Positions 43,590 to 55,164 of a stretch of 64,000 nucleotides of DNA are shown in pieces (position 1 is the stretch's first letter; every line of letters begins with the position of its first letter). The notes under the pieces were generated by a model that searched no databases, was not told the DNA's origin, and saw nothing but the letters and a program-made list of their open reading frames with translations. The position numbers and the translations under genes were made by a program. Source of the DNA: Tricholoma matsutake. Taxonomy: Eukaryota; Basidiomycota; Agaricomycetes; Agaricales; Tricholomataceae. The stretch is taken from contig AP026544.2 of the NCBI GenBank assembly GCA_026075535.2, positions 9,982,001 to 10,046,000 on the forward strand, read 5' to 3'.

Positions 43590-45234
43590 ATGCCTACACT
43601 CAATTTTGGGACCGTCGTCGACGATGCCCTTATTTATATATTTTCTTACCTGAAGCCCCCAGAAATCCTTTCCATGAGAATGGTGAGCAAACTAGAAATT
43701 GCTGAATTTTTATAAACGACTTGGGATTGGGATCTTGCTGATACTTACGATGAGGATGGTAGACATGCAAGCGGCTACTAGCTATTTCGAAACTACGAAT
43801 CGTGTGGACGGGAACATGCGTAGCCAACATTCTCCAGAATGGCTATCCGTTTCCGACAACACCTCTAGATTCGATGTCAGTTCCTGAACTCGAATGGAAC
43901 ACATGTCATGCATTTTCCCTGGCATCGAGATGGCTCTCGGGGTGTTCCGTACCACGCGGAAGACTTTTCATTGACGCCACTTCCAATACATCTGTATCTG
44001 AGATCCGCTTTGTGCCCGGCCATGCAGGACAGTGGATCCTCACGGTGTCTAAGGGTGTTTGGGACGTGATTACCATCTGGGACGTCACTGCTGAACCTCA
44101 GAAATGTTGCGAGTGGTCACCAAGGGGTGCAATTTTCAATGGTTTTGCTCTGAATGCGGACGAAACGTCCGAGGCCACACTCGCCGTATCCGTGATGAAA
44201 GAAGGGTCGGTCGTCGTTCCCCAGGACATCTCAATGTCTGTCTTTTAATATTGATTTCTAGTGAACACATGGTGGACATTATGTCAGTGGACAGTAATAT
44301 AGACGGCACATACCATTTTCGCATATTGAACACCATCCAGTCAAACCTCAAACCTATCACCCTGCAAGGTGACCTGCTGGCAATTAGTGATGATGCCGCG
44401 TGTACCATGATATGGGACTGGAGGGCTGGGACTTCCGCAATTCTCGAACATCCACCGGACGATTTGGCCGTTTGGGTGGCTAGCCATTTTTCCATTCCCC
44501 GCGTGAGTCTTCTAATTTGATTAAACCAGCATAGCAATTGTATCCAGGTAATCTTCGCCCACGACAGCATTTTGGTTGTAAGGGCGCGCTTTATTCATCT
44601 ATTCCCTGAACCGGACCTGCATGATCCTCCTCAAGTCTACATGCCTATTGCTCGACATTCCTTCGGTTGGATCGATGGCGTCTCCGTGGCTCCTACTCAA
44701 AGCTTGAGTGGTTCTGACATGTCTCCCGGCTTTCCGTCCCTCTCAATCCTTGTCCGGGGGGAAAGCGACAATCCCTGGTCTTCAGGACTGCATAGTCTCG
44801 ATCTCTTCACCCTCCGTCCGAATCCATCCTATCGCTCCTCAGATATCGAAACTTCCTCAATTCCATACATTTTCCCACCGGCTCTCACTACCCAGGTGCA
44901 AGCCGTCCGTGGACATCTTCGCTGTCGCGCCGTCATCTTAGGACGATGTGGCACAGCGGTCTGGATACAACCTCGAGATTGGGCGGTAGTGGGATTGTTG
45001 TCGAATGAAGAATTCCCTGCTCAGGCGATTCACACCGTCAGCGGGCACGAGAGCCTTGTTGCTGCAACGTTTCCAGGTCCGCTGGCAGCTTCCAATCCTA
45101 TTGAAGATGTTACACGAAGTAGGACACTGTACACTAATCATTTAAACAACTGGACATCACTGGATTACGACGAGGCACTTGGAAGGATCGCCTTAGGCTC
45201 GAGTTTTGGGCGTGTATTGATATTGGAACTCTAA
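43590..45234 (+). CDS. F-box protein with predicted beta-propeller-like C-terminal part
   Basis: Exon 1 (43590-43682) starts MPTLNFGTVVDDALIYIFSY, then LKPPEILSMRM; exon 2 begins near 43763 with TCKRLLAISKLRIVW. Together they give the F-box pattern (LxxIFSYLxPxxxLxxRxxCKRxxxxxxxxxLW). The rest has repeated short beta-strand blocks such as VWDVITIWDVTAE, LLAISDDAACTMIWDWRAG and GRIALGSSFGRVLIL, typical of a WD-like propeller. An intron lies near 44507-44552. Around 44195-44265 the frame shifts; either a short intron I could not place or a frameshift is present. F-box proteins recruit substrates to SCF ubiquitin ligases. It is convergent with the helicase gene, 37 bp away. Confidence 0.72.
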
Positions 45235-45271
45235 ATCTCGTGTACATTACTACAACAGAATGATGTATGTA

Positions 45272-48200
45272 TTATTTCGAAGAGGACTTCCGGTCCATAT
45301 GTCGTTTCCATGTATCACCTACCACTTGCTGCACATTCGTCGCGTCATCTACGCATGGCTTGCTCGGTAGTATCCGGATAACTCTGGGCGATATTATTTC
45401 CACCGTCGGAGACAAAGGTGAGGGCAGCGGGATATTCGTGACTGTCTTGCTCGTAATCTGTGGTAACCTTGGCGTCTTGCCTGGTACACTGGCCTTTTGG
45501 CCAATCTTCTGTCGTCGAACTGGAGGCTGAGGTACACATGGCGGATTCCACCTACTCTGAGGTATGCCCAAGCTTGGGAAATCTGAGTAGTAATTGGCTC
45601 GCTGCCATTCATAACCAGGATAGTTGGAAACCCTGAAAGGCTGCTTGGGTATATGAGGTACCGTGGTGCCACTCATCATGGAAGTACCGCTGTAGGGGAC
45701 CCGGGGCGATCCTGTCTTTGGAAATCGTTGCGGAACATGGGGTAAACCGGCTATTTGAGCCCAAGATAACTTGGACACATCCTCGAACGTGACGTTTGCT
45801 GGGTGAGGGATGATCAAGGTTCCAGCATTCCAAAACGCACTGCCATTAAATGATGTCAACGGCAATAGGGGTTGTCGCACTGTCACAGTTCCGTTGACGT
45901 TTTGTGGAACTTGCTCAAAAGGTGTGCGCAACCCCGAGTCCCTCCTAGGTCCAGGAGAGCCAGGTAAATCAACTTTCCCTTCTGCTACAAAGCGCCAATC
46001 AACCCATGCGTTTGAACGACTGATCTCCCAGAATCGGGCCAACTTCCCAAGAAGTGTATGCTCCCCGCCACCCTGCAAGAATGATTTGCTTGTGACAATA
46101 ACGAGCCCTGCGCGACACCGGGTGAGCATGACGTTCATACGTTGGAGAGAAGTTAGAAATCCAGGTTTGGACGAGCGGACGACGGATATGAGCACGTATT
46201 CGGCTTCGTTCCCTTGTACTGGAGTAGGTCAGAGGTCATTGGTCGACTAAAATTCCGGCATACCTTGAAAACTATCCACGTTGAACACGTGTTCCCATGG
46301 CAGGTTCTCCCTCTTAAGCTGTGCCTCAATGGCCGCTCGTTGAGCATCGTACGGTGTGATGACACAGAAATCCGTCTGCTTATAATAGCTACGCACGAGA
46401 TGAACAACCATTCCTATCTCTCCCACATTCTGTGCACAGAAATGTAAGTTCACAGAAGTTCAACAAGAACGAACAATTGGTAACCTTCCAACTGAAACCA
46501 GCCTTTTCTTCTTCGCCGTTCGATACGTTCACAAAGGACAGGCAGGACATGTCACGCAATTTGTGCTGCGATTTCAACTTCCCTTCGTAAACATGAAGCG
46601 AGATAAAGTGGCCTAGCGGAACAGGCATACGATCTTGGTTTCAGACTATCAATATCGTTGGTAGCACAGACGGGTATATCCGCCTACATTGTACATCCAA
46701 GAATTTCGCTTTTTCACAAAGGTGTTCCAGATCAAAAATTGTTTGGAGGCCAGGTGCATTCTCTTTGCCATACGGAGGCACTAAATGCGAGATTATTACA
46801 GATCAAATGAGCAGCAAGTATGGGTCATACGTTGGTGAGGATCACCAAAAAAGCAAACCTTCTTGAGGTCTTTATATTTTTCAAAAAGATGCTGGCACAG
46901 AGTGGTGAGTTCATGGAACAAGTCACAGTTTTACAGGAAGCATCTTCCTCACCATGAAATCAAATAAATTGATTTGTGAAGCCTCGTCGATAACAAGCTG
47001 CGTAACTGGGATAAATTCGAAAACGTCATCCAATGCCGGGTTTGAAAGCATGCTTAGGGTGGAGAGCATGATGCATGTACCATGCAGAGTCCGTTGCAGG
47101 GCACCTGGATTATCTGGGAGCTCGTCCGAACGTATCAATTTTTCTTGAATTTTCTCATATACGTGCTCGTGCCTGCAGTAGAGTGACATCAACAAGTTGG
47201 GTCTGATATGACAATTACCCACCATTCGAAATAGAATTCCTTTGAAACGAGAATCCTGAACTCTACATTAAGTTTGTAGAGCTTTTCTGCGATATTCTTC
47301 ACGGCCACATTTGAGTGGGCAACAACCCATGTTGGGACACCGTTCCGAAACCAGATTGCAGCAGCTTGTGAGATAGTCATGGTCTTCCCAGTCCCAGGGG
47401 GGCCTGCAACGCGCCGCAATTGTGGATGATAGTGAGAGACCTTTCCACGATGCTACTCACCATGAACAATTATAAGTGGCTCCTTGGAGATCATGGCAGA
47501 TACTGCTTCAACTTGTGATGGGTTGAGATTCGGAAGATTCAACTTCGGTGGAGCGAAATTCTCAGTGCGATTCCCGCTTCGATGTTTACGATGTGGAGGA
47601 AACCACAACTTTCGGATAAACGTGGAATTTCGAAGCGTCTTTTTGCCTTGCAGGACATGAAGCAAAAACTCGTCACGAGCTTTTTCTGAATATGTTAGTT
47701 CCTGTCGTCCAATCACACGAACGTTTTGTACAATGCCCGAAAACGATTGATGAGCGAACTTGATGGTTGTGGTTTTTCCCACTGAGCTTCTGGCGCGACC
47801 AATAAATTCTCGTCCATTTTCATTCGTCAGAACTACCGCAGTCTAACATTCATTATAATTCAATGCGGATGTTTCAGCGTGGTACTACTTGGAGCTCTCG
47901 ATGGACTGACCTGATGGCTCCGCCGCACGCGGTTCCTATACCGCGCATTTTGGAGGGAAACATTTCCGTCTCCCAACATTTTTGCTTGACTAAACTCGTT
48001 CGTGAATGCACTTGGTTTGCGAGCATCCAAAAGGTCAATTTGTCGACAGAAGTTGCCCAAGCAGGTAAGCTCCTTGGGGCCGGCAGAACATGAGTCCACT
48101 GCTGTCGTTTAGATCCAAAGCACCACGAACCATGTCAGAGACAGACCGAGTGTCCACCTTTTGGGCGCTTTTCAATTCCGACGTGACAGGAGCAGCAGCA

Positions 48201-48776
48201 GCACTGCCCCACTGAATATCAATCGCAACGGAACACAAGAAGCGGTATAGATACATACCACGCCGATAGCCAAGCACGAAGACACACGTTTCTACTACCC
48301 TCTTCTGAGGCAGAGTTCCACAGATTATCCACGTCGAATTTGTTAATCGAAGGAGATACTTTCCTTCCGATGAACTTGGACGGAGGCCATGGGTCTCTAG
48401 TATTTGCAAAAAGGGTAGACAGATCAAACCCACAGACAGGAAGCTTCAAGTCGCGGTGTAGCCTCAAAGCTAACTTCGCCATGTCGAACCCAACCAAAAG
48501 ACCAGCCTTACCGAGGAGAAGAAGTCGAAAGGATTGGTCGATGAGACCCTGATGGTTTCCAGGTTCGACGGAAATTACGAAGACCTCACCGGGAGTTGCA
48601 AACGCTACTAGCTCGACCTGTCCGTCTGTCGATTGTTTAGTGGCGACGCCTATATAATTTTGGTTGCAAGCCTCTATAAGCCTTGCTGTATTACCCGCTT
48701 GTCGACGGGTAGACTGTCGCACAGGAATATTTTGGATCGGTGACGAGGGAAGTACAGATTGTGAGATCTTGTTCAT
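45272..48776 (-). CDS. UPF1-like superfamily 1 helicase with exonuclease-like N-terminal part
   Basis: About ten short introns. The N-terminal exon (48776 down to about 48262) contains LLVGFDMAKLALRLHRDL and CGFDLSTLF, resembling a degenerate 3'-5' exonuclease (RNase D-type) fold. The helicase motifs are all readable: Walker A GPPGTGKT formed across the intron 47460-47404; IDEAS (motif II, about 46980); FFGDPHQ (III); LDVQYRM (IV), formed across an intron; ITPYDAQR; VDSFQGNEAEYV (V), also across an intron; and NVMLTRCRAGLVIVT (VI). The C-terminal 250 residues are Pro-rich and look disordered. SF1B helicases of this kind unwind RNA or DNA with ATP. The conserved motifs and orderly splicing suggest an active gene. 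Precise pathway unknown. Confidence 0.82.
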
Positions 48777-49024
48777 GTCGAGTTCGAATTGCGGGCTGTC
48801 GTGAAAGTGTCCTATAAGTGTGGCTCATTGCCGCATGGCGTCCTATAGGTGTAGCAAGCGCCCATCCGGGTTTATCCAGCTGCGGCGGTATATTGTTGGT
48901 GAATAGTTTGCCACAGATCCGTCCCATTTTACGTGAAACACAGATATATACTTTCCGTGGTGACTCGACTAGACTGATTGGTCGCCAGTTTTGTTTCCTC
49001 GAACACCATTTGAAACGATGATGA
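48777..49024. other. Upstream region of the helicase gene
   Basis: No supported gene between the helicase start and the stop codon of the small minus-strand gene. Presumably holds the helicase promoter; no motif is clear. Confidence 0.4.
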
Positions 49025-49609
49025 CTAACATTTCTGGCGCTTCAAATAGGCGAACGCCGAGATAATCAATTCGAAGACGCTATCAAAGCCAATCTGACCC
49101 GTTGGCAACGAATTGTCGCTTCTGCCGCACATAGCCACCAAAATGGAAGGCGATTCGATGCAAACATTTCTATTCTGAAAAAATAAACGCCTGATGACGT
49201 ACGAAATTTCGTCCACAGCAAAGCCTGAGCTGAGCGCTGAAAACTGCGAGTAGATATACTGTATCCTTCCAATTGATTGCCTTCCGAAAATGGCTCCAAC
49301 TCCGTGCGATTCGATACCAGATGGGATGGTAATTCAGTGATTCACGCTGCTCGTCACTACGTGTGAGGTTGGTTAAAATTCAGAAGAAGTGATTTTAGCC
49401 GGAATCCACACATACACTCTCGCGGCATGATAGAAGAAGCTGCTTCTTACTTGGATGTACAAGCAAATGCGAGGCGGTCCATGGAAAAGTGACGTTAAGC
49501 AATCCCCAGGATTCGTGTCCTACAGTTAGCATCAAATTGGACCTCCTATATGGAATATAACACAATTCTGGTCATCGCATTCAGGCACGGGAAGATTAAC
49601 GCGTGTCAT
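49025..49609 (-). CDS. Unrecognised small gene, two or more exons, possible frameshift
   Basis: Starts MTRVNLPVPECDDQNCVIF at 49609, then LTVGHESWGLLNVTFPWT and HLLVHPS followed by a good 5' splice site (GTAAGAAG, near 49470). The downstream exon reads HGVGAIFGRQSIGRIQYIYS, FAVDEISYVIRRLFFQ, ILVAMCGRSDN and GFDSVFELIISAFAYLKR before TAG at 49025. Codon usage and the splice site look like a real gene, but I recognise no family. Near 49550 the frame is off by one base between the FHIGG and SNLML blocks, so the locus is either a recent pseudogene or contains a sequence error. Confidence 0.45.
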
Positions 49610-50049
49610 ACGCGCCTTCAAGTTGTCGCGTTGTCGAGGGGTACACGGGCGGAGTCTTAAATTCAAAGTTTGAACGTGTCTATTTTATTACTGGAGAGCC
49701 TATCGAGGCTGCGTGTGTAGTGCTCAGAAACCAGTGTGCTCCATGGACTTGGATAGTCCGCTAACGATAAGCATTCGAAATGTTGGAAGGTTGAACTTCA
49801 TCTGCCGGCTTCAGAGGAATCCATCCCAACCCTTTTCGTTGAGCATTTGGGTGGGAGCAGTGCGCTTTTTTAACAAGCCACTGGCTCGCGGTATCATAAC
49901 ATCCGGGGCTGGCGCTTGGGGTGGCACAGCCAGACATCTTCCCATCATCCCATTCCTCTAGTCTCTGTGCAAGATGACACAAATAAAAGGCAGCGACGTC
50001 GACGTCTGAGAAGTGTGCACCGTCCTACAATTACAAATATAATGCGTCA
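49610..50049. other. Spacer between DIS3 3' end and the small gene
   Basis: Open frames on both strands (49713-49961 plus, 49761-49982 minus) overlap each other and show no domain. Nothing supportable. Confidence 0.4.
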
Positions 50050-53000
50050 TTACAACGAGCTAGAGTCGACCGGATGGACCAAAGTCATCTTCACACGCCC
50101 CCTTTGCGTGTTCTTATCTTTTTCGACCTCGATATTCACTTTCACCTTGTCAAACACGGAAATGACAACGTTATCAAGGTTATTTGCACTTGTGGGCACC
50201 GTTATTGTGTAGTTATCCGCGTCGAACTGGATTTCCCGCTTGAACATGACAAGTCCTTCAATTCCAAGCCTGAATAAGAACGTCAGCCACGACACTTTTG
50301 ATGCAGTTACAGAGACACCGACTTGGAAACGAAGACACCCAGCCCATTTCTGAAAGTCCGGATAACGAAAGCTTCTTCGACCACCTTGCTCTTCTCCCTC
50401 TCGTTGCGACCCTTCAGAGCCAAACCCACGTAAAACTCCACACTCGCTCTCCCAGCCATCTGCGCCATCCGATGTCTGCGATTGACGACATCAAGCACGC
50501 GCTCGACGTGCGATTTCGAATGTAGTGTGGCATGGAGTGGGCTATACCCGATGGCTGCCGAGAGCTGGCGATGGGCAAGGATATCTACGAGGAAGGCGAA
50601 ATTAAAGGGAATGTTCATTGGGTGGTAAGGAATAATCCTTACCAGCATATCTTCTGATCGGACTGGTGAAATGTGTGTAGATAGGGGTTGCGAGACCATA
50701 ATGACCGAAGGTATCTCTTCCGACACTACCTGAGCAGAAGTACTCCGCCGACAGCATGCACCGCGTTGCCATGATGCGTACTAAAGTGTTGAATGCAGGT
50801 TCATCGGGATCCTATAATAGCACGAAAGGTCGGCCAACAATCTGCAACTGATGGGAAATGGGACGAAAAAACGTACGAGACATTTATCCAGCGATGCAGC
50901 CAACGCCCCCGAGCTGGAAACATCCAAAATTAGCCCCTTCCGCTTATGCAGAATATCTTGTAGCTTCTCAAAGTTCGTTCGAGGCGGAGGCAGATGTCGT
51001 CTAGCAAAGACCACGTGATTATTAGATCCTAACTTGATGAACGTGGATCCCGCACAAACCTGAGAACCGCCGTCTGAGGAAACGTCTCCTGGATCTTCTT
51101 CGCGACGCTGATATTCGCCAACAACATGAATTCTTCAACGAGGCTATTCGTTTCCCGCAACTCCTTTTGTTCCACGTCAATGGGATCAGACGATTCGGAG
51201 CTGTCCAAGTGAATTTTGACTTCCGGTGATGCGAGGTTGAGTGCACCAGCTGCCATGCGGCCTGCCCTCAGTTTTTTGGCTAAAGAATTGAGAAGCCTAA
51301 TCGAGACAGTGAGCTCATCGTTTAGGTTCCTGGAAACATCAAAGGATGTAACATTAAGGCTGGCCATGAGTTGTATAGGTGCTCACGGATCGTCCTTCCT
51401 GATTTGCGCCTCTTCGTATGTAAATGCCGCCTTTGAAGCGATGACCGACTTTGTAAAGCGCACATTGACAATATCGCCATCAGGAGTCATCTCCTGCAGA
51501 TAACCGTAAACGAGTAACGCGTCGGAACGATGTAAAACACCTACCCAGATGGTGGAGAATGCCAACCGTTCGACGAAGGGACGTAGTGAACATAGATTTG
51601 TGCCTAGGAGAGCAGGGAGCATGTCGATTCGCCGATCCACGAGATACACCGTTGTTCCTCTTGAAGCAGCCTCGCTGTCCATCGGTGTATCTGGGTCCAC
51701 GAAGTGGGATACATCCGCGATATCTGTACAAATACATCGAGTTTAATACTAGCCCCCCTGTGAAGGGACATAATTACTGACGGACACCAGCCTCGATATT
51801 GCCATTAGGCAAGGGCCGAGCATGCAAAGCATCATCGATATCTTGACAATCTGAGGTGACAAGGTATTACCGCCAGCCATTCATGATATCAATGTTTGAC
51901 TCACTAGGTGGATCGATACTGCAGATGATCAAATCTCTGAAATCCTCTCTATCTTTCCACAGCGGATTGCTCGAGTCCTTCGGTGGAACAACCCACTGCT
52001 CGCCCCCAGAGGGCAAGCAGTCCAAGATCGCCTTCCCAAACGGTCGATATGGAACCTCAAACTCCAGCAGCAAGCTCTCTTGCTCTGCCTCCTTGCTCTC
52101 GACCTTCCCTAGGGCCCGTACGAAATGCCCTTCTGGGTACCGAGACGTGACGTCCCACCTGTCGATGGTGACAAGGATCTTCTGCCCAATGAGGGAGGGT
52201 GCTTGCCGTGTACGGAGGCGGATGCGTGGGAGGAGCCGTGAGACAGGAGTTGCGAAGACTGTTTGTTGGGAGAGGGAGGTGGCATTGGATGATGTGAGAG
52301 ATGTACTGTCGATGTGACATACGTATCTGCGAAGATTTACTTATTCTAGGCATTGGGCCAGGTAGAATTGGAATTGACAAACTTACGCTCGCCAGTTGCG
52401 TTTGATAACCCCTACAATTCTTCCGGTCGGCTGCTTTTCCGATGTCCGCTTGGTAGAGTGGGAACGAATTGCCTTTTTCTCTGTTTGGATGACGTCATCA
52501 TCTTCAACATCATCATCCTTGAGAGTTGCTGTAGAAATAAAAAAACATTGATCACAAAGTATTCAAATCAAAAAAAATGTTACCAAGTACGTACAATCCT
52601 GATCGACAACTTCGTCTGCGGGCGCTTTCCACTGTTTTTCCTCAAACACCTCTACGACAACGACATCACCTTGAACCGCCCGATTCATGTGTTCGCGGCC
52701 AATAAGCAAGACAGGTTTGGTGAACGTTGGTACTGGGACGCTCCCCTAACATCAGCTGTCAGCATAACCTCCAAAAGTTAACATCTCCTACGCACCTCCA
52801 GATAATTATATTGGTTGGCATTAAAGTGGCCTTGGTGTAGTTCACCAGCTCTGACACCAGCCACCAGAGTTGAGGTCGGAAGATACTAGACTCTTTCGTC
52901 AAGAAAGGACGAATAGCATAAAGAAAGCTTTTGAACACATACATCCGAGTACAGCGCTTGCCGTCCTGCGACTGCTCTCGTTGGCTCAATATCATCTGAT

Positions 53001-54012
53001 CCCACAGCTGCCAACAAATCAAGTAGCTGCGTGGGAGCTTTCATCCCCTCGACATATTTTCGCACTACACTTCATTTAGAAACCCCTGCCCACAGAAGAA
53101 CAGGAACACGATCGATACCTGAAATACAACTTATACCCGCATCTTCCCCCTTTTGACGGTTGGCAGCATCTTCTGTCATAAGTACAACTGTTGGCAGTTT
53201 TCTGGAAACTTGACCTCGGGCAGGGGGGTGGCTGAAAGAAATGTGGGTATTGTACCACGAGGTTGCCTTCCGAATGCCTTCACGAACGGATCAGATGAAT
53301 TAATAGAGGTGAGAAATCTTAGAGGGACCTCTGTCATTGCGATCATTGGGTGTCTCTCCCTCTTCCCTTATTATTGCCGTTTCTCTGCACGAGTGAAATT
53401 TTACATTTTAGTAAATGTCTGAGAGAAAGGTACCGACGATCGATATTCATTATAAAATACCCATATTCGTTTGTCGTCCATTCTGATCAGCGCCTTGAGA
53501 CGATTGTACAAAGGCAGCGAGCGGTGTCGTACTTCTTCGATCACTGTTTGCAGAAGTATGATCGGAGGTGTGAAAAGGTTGGATTCAACAAGGTCCATCT
53601 AGAATAACGATCAAACAGAAAAATTAGTTGGGCGGCGCGCCTATGGCACATTCTGCAGAGTTTCCCACTACGCCGAAGGCCAGACTGAACGACATACCTG
53701 GGAAAGGAAGACATTCGTATCAGGCAGAATGAAATGGCCCTCCGGAAAAAGTTGATGACGCAGATCGCCTGACGCTGGTAGCACATCTGCTGATGACCCA
53801 GCGCAGACGCTGCAGTGTTGTATCCCACATCCAACGTCATCCCGAAGATATCGTTCACGGAGAACTATTCCATGTGAGATTCAGATCATAGTGGAAGAAC
53901 AAAAGCGTTCGGAACCTTTGATGACCTTTCCTCTGGCTGTCTTTTTGAAAAACTTCCGTTGCGTGACAACAGCTTCAGCGCGAGGTCTCTTGCGAATTGA
54001 TATTTCTACCAT
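50050..54012 (-). CDS. DIS3: Exosome ribonuclease DIS3/RRP44
   Basis: Multi-exon (at least 14), starting [16 protein letters not shown] at 54012. The N-terminal PIN domain includes [26 protein letters not shown] and ETPNDRNDR. Next are the cold-shock-like S1 regions ([34 protein letters not shown]). The RNB catalytic domain shows [12 protein letters not shown], then [16 protein letters not shown] with its conserved Asp cluster, [34 protein letters not shown], then [14 protein letters not shown]. The C-terminal S1 part is [20 protein letters not shown]3 is the processive 3'-5' exoribonuclease (with PIN endonuclease) of the RNA exosome, in nucleus and cytoplasm. Frames close cleanly at all introns I checked (GT-AG, about 45-110 bp), so the gene looks intact. 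Confidence 0.95.
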
Positions 54013-55164
54013 CACGACAGCTGTATCTGTTTTCTTGAATTGAAAGGATTACGAGCAAAGACAGCGAAACATGTCTGATGGTGGAACTCGCAGTGGTGTC
54101 ACTCGCAGAATGACCGTGACATCTTGGTCATGACATTGCATCTTACTTACAGTCTGACCAGATTCGAGTATATGTTATCAGCAGTCCATGCGTATCAAGA
54201 TTCTAAGGTTCAACAGCCTGTCGACTAGTCAACTAGCAAATCTACATGACAAGTCTCTCACTGCGGGTTAGGGTTCACTGACTGGCTTTTCTTGCCTCGA
54301 ACTTTCCTCGCATCACATTTAGCCCGTTCTGATCGATGTGATGGTTGAACGGGGTACGACGTGCGTCCAAAGTATTTTTGTCTCATTTGAGCGATCTTGG
54401 GCGCTGTGAAATTCGCAAAATGGTATTATTTCATTTCCAACCCCAGATCATCTACCCTTTGAGAGACCCAACTTGAACTTTAGAAGAAGGGTGTTCGGCA
54501 ACTCGGCGTTCTTTCTACCTGCGGATCTCTGTTCATATACATCTCCAACCTCGAGCTCTAGACTTTGCAAGGCTATATACAATTAGTGCACGGGGTTTAT
54601 GAAGGTGAACTACATACGATCGTGAAGATTTGTGGAGAGTCGCGTGGCGTGACTGCCCAAAGTGACCGAACCACATGGTGTAAAATCCCATTCCAGAAAC
54701 ATTCACATGGAGCTTCTGTCAGATTCGTTCGTCAGATTCGTTCCCATATGTCAAGGCGACAATTTGGAGAATGAAGCAAGGCACTGGCCTAGCAAGGCAC
54801 ATGTGTCGATCGTCCGCAGACCCTCGGAAGTTCCATTTCATACTTATTCAGTCCATTCAAAATCGCAAACCAGGAGAAAGGAAAGTGGGAAGGAAGGATT
54901 CAATAATTCCAAATGATTCCCAATAACGCGCGCAGAAGCTCATCTTTTCCGGTCTATTTATTCGACGTAGGATGACGGAGCCGCGATGATATCTTGTTAC
55001 CGGCGACCGATCGTATCTAAATCCGATACATTCTAGGCCAAGACATGCCCAGGTGGAAACCGTTCCTTTAAGGTGTGGCGTACACACTGTTGGTTCTGCG
55101 GATGGTATTTTTCTCGCTACCCAACACCGTCCTTATCTAATACTATTTCCAAACGGTCCTTGCA
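54013..55164. promoter_or_regulatory. Divergent intergenic region between DIS3 and the DUF6534 gene
   Basis: About 1.15 kb with only short incoherent frames. It must contain both promoters. I see no TATA box or repeat that stands out. Confidence 0.45.

Noticed and set aside
52759..53022. 87-codon minus-strand frame inside DIS3
   Set aside because: It is out of frame with the conserved DIS3 reading through the same bases.
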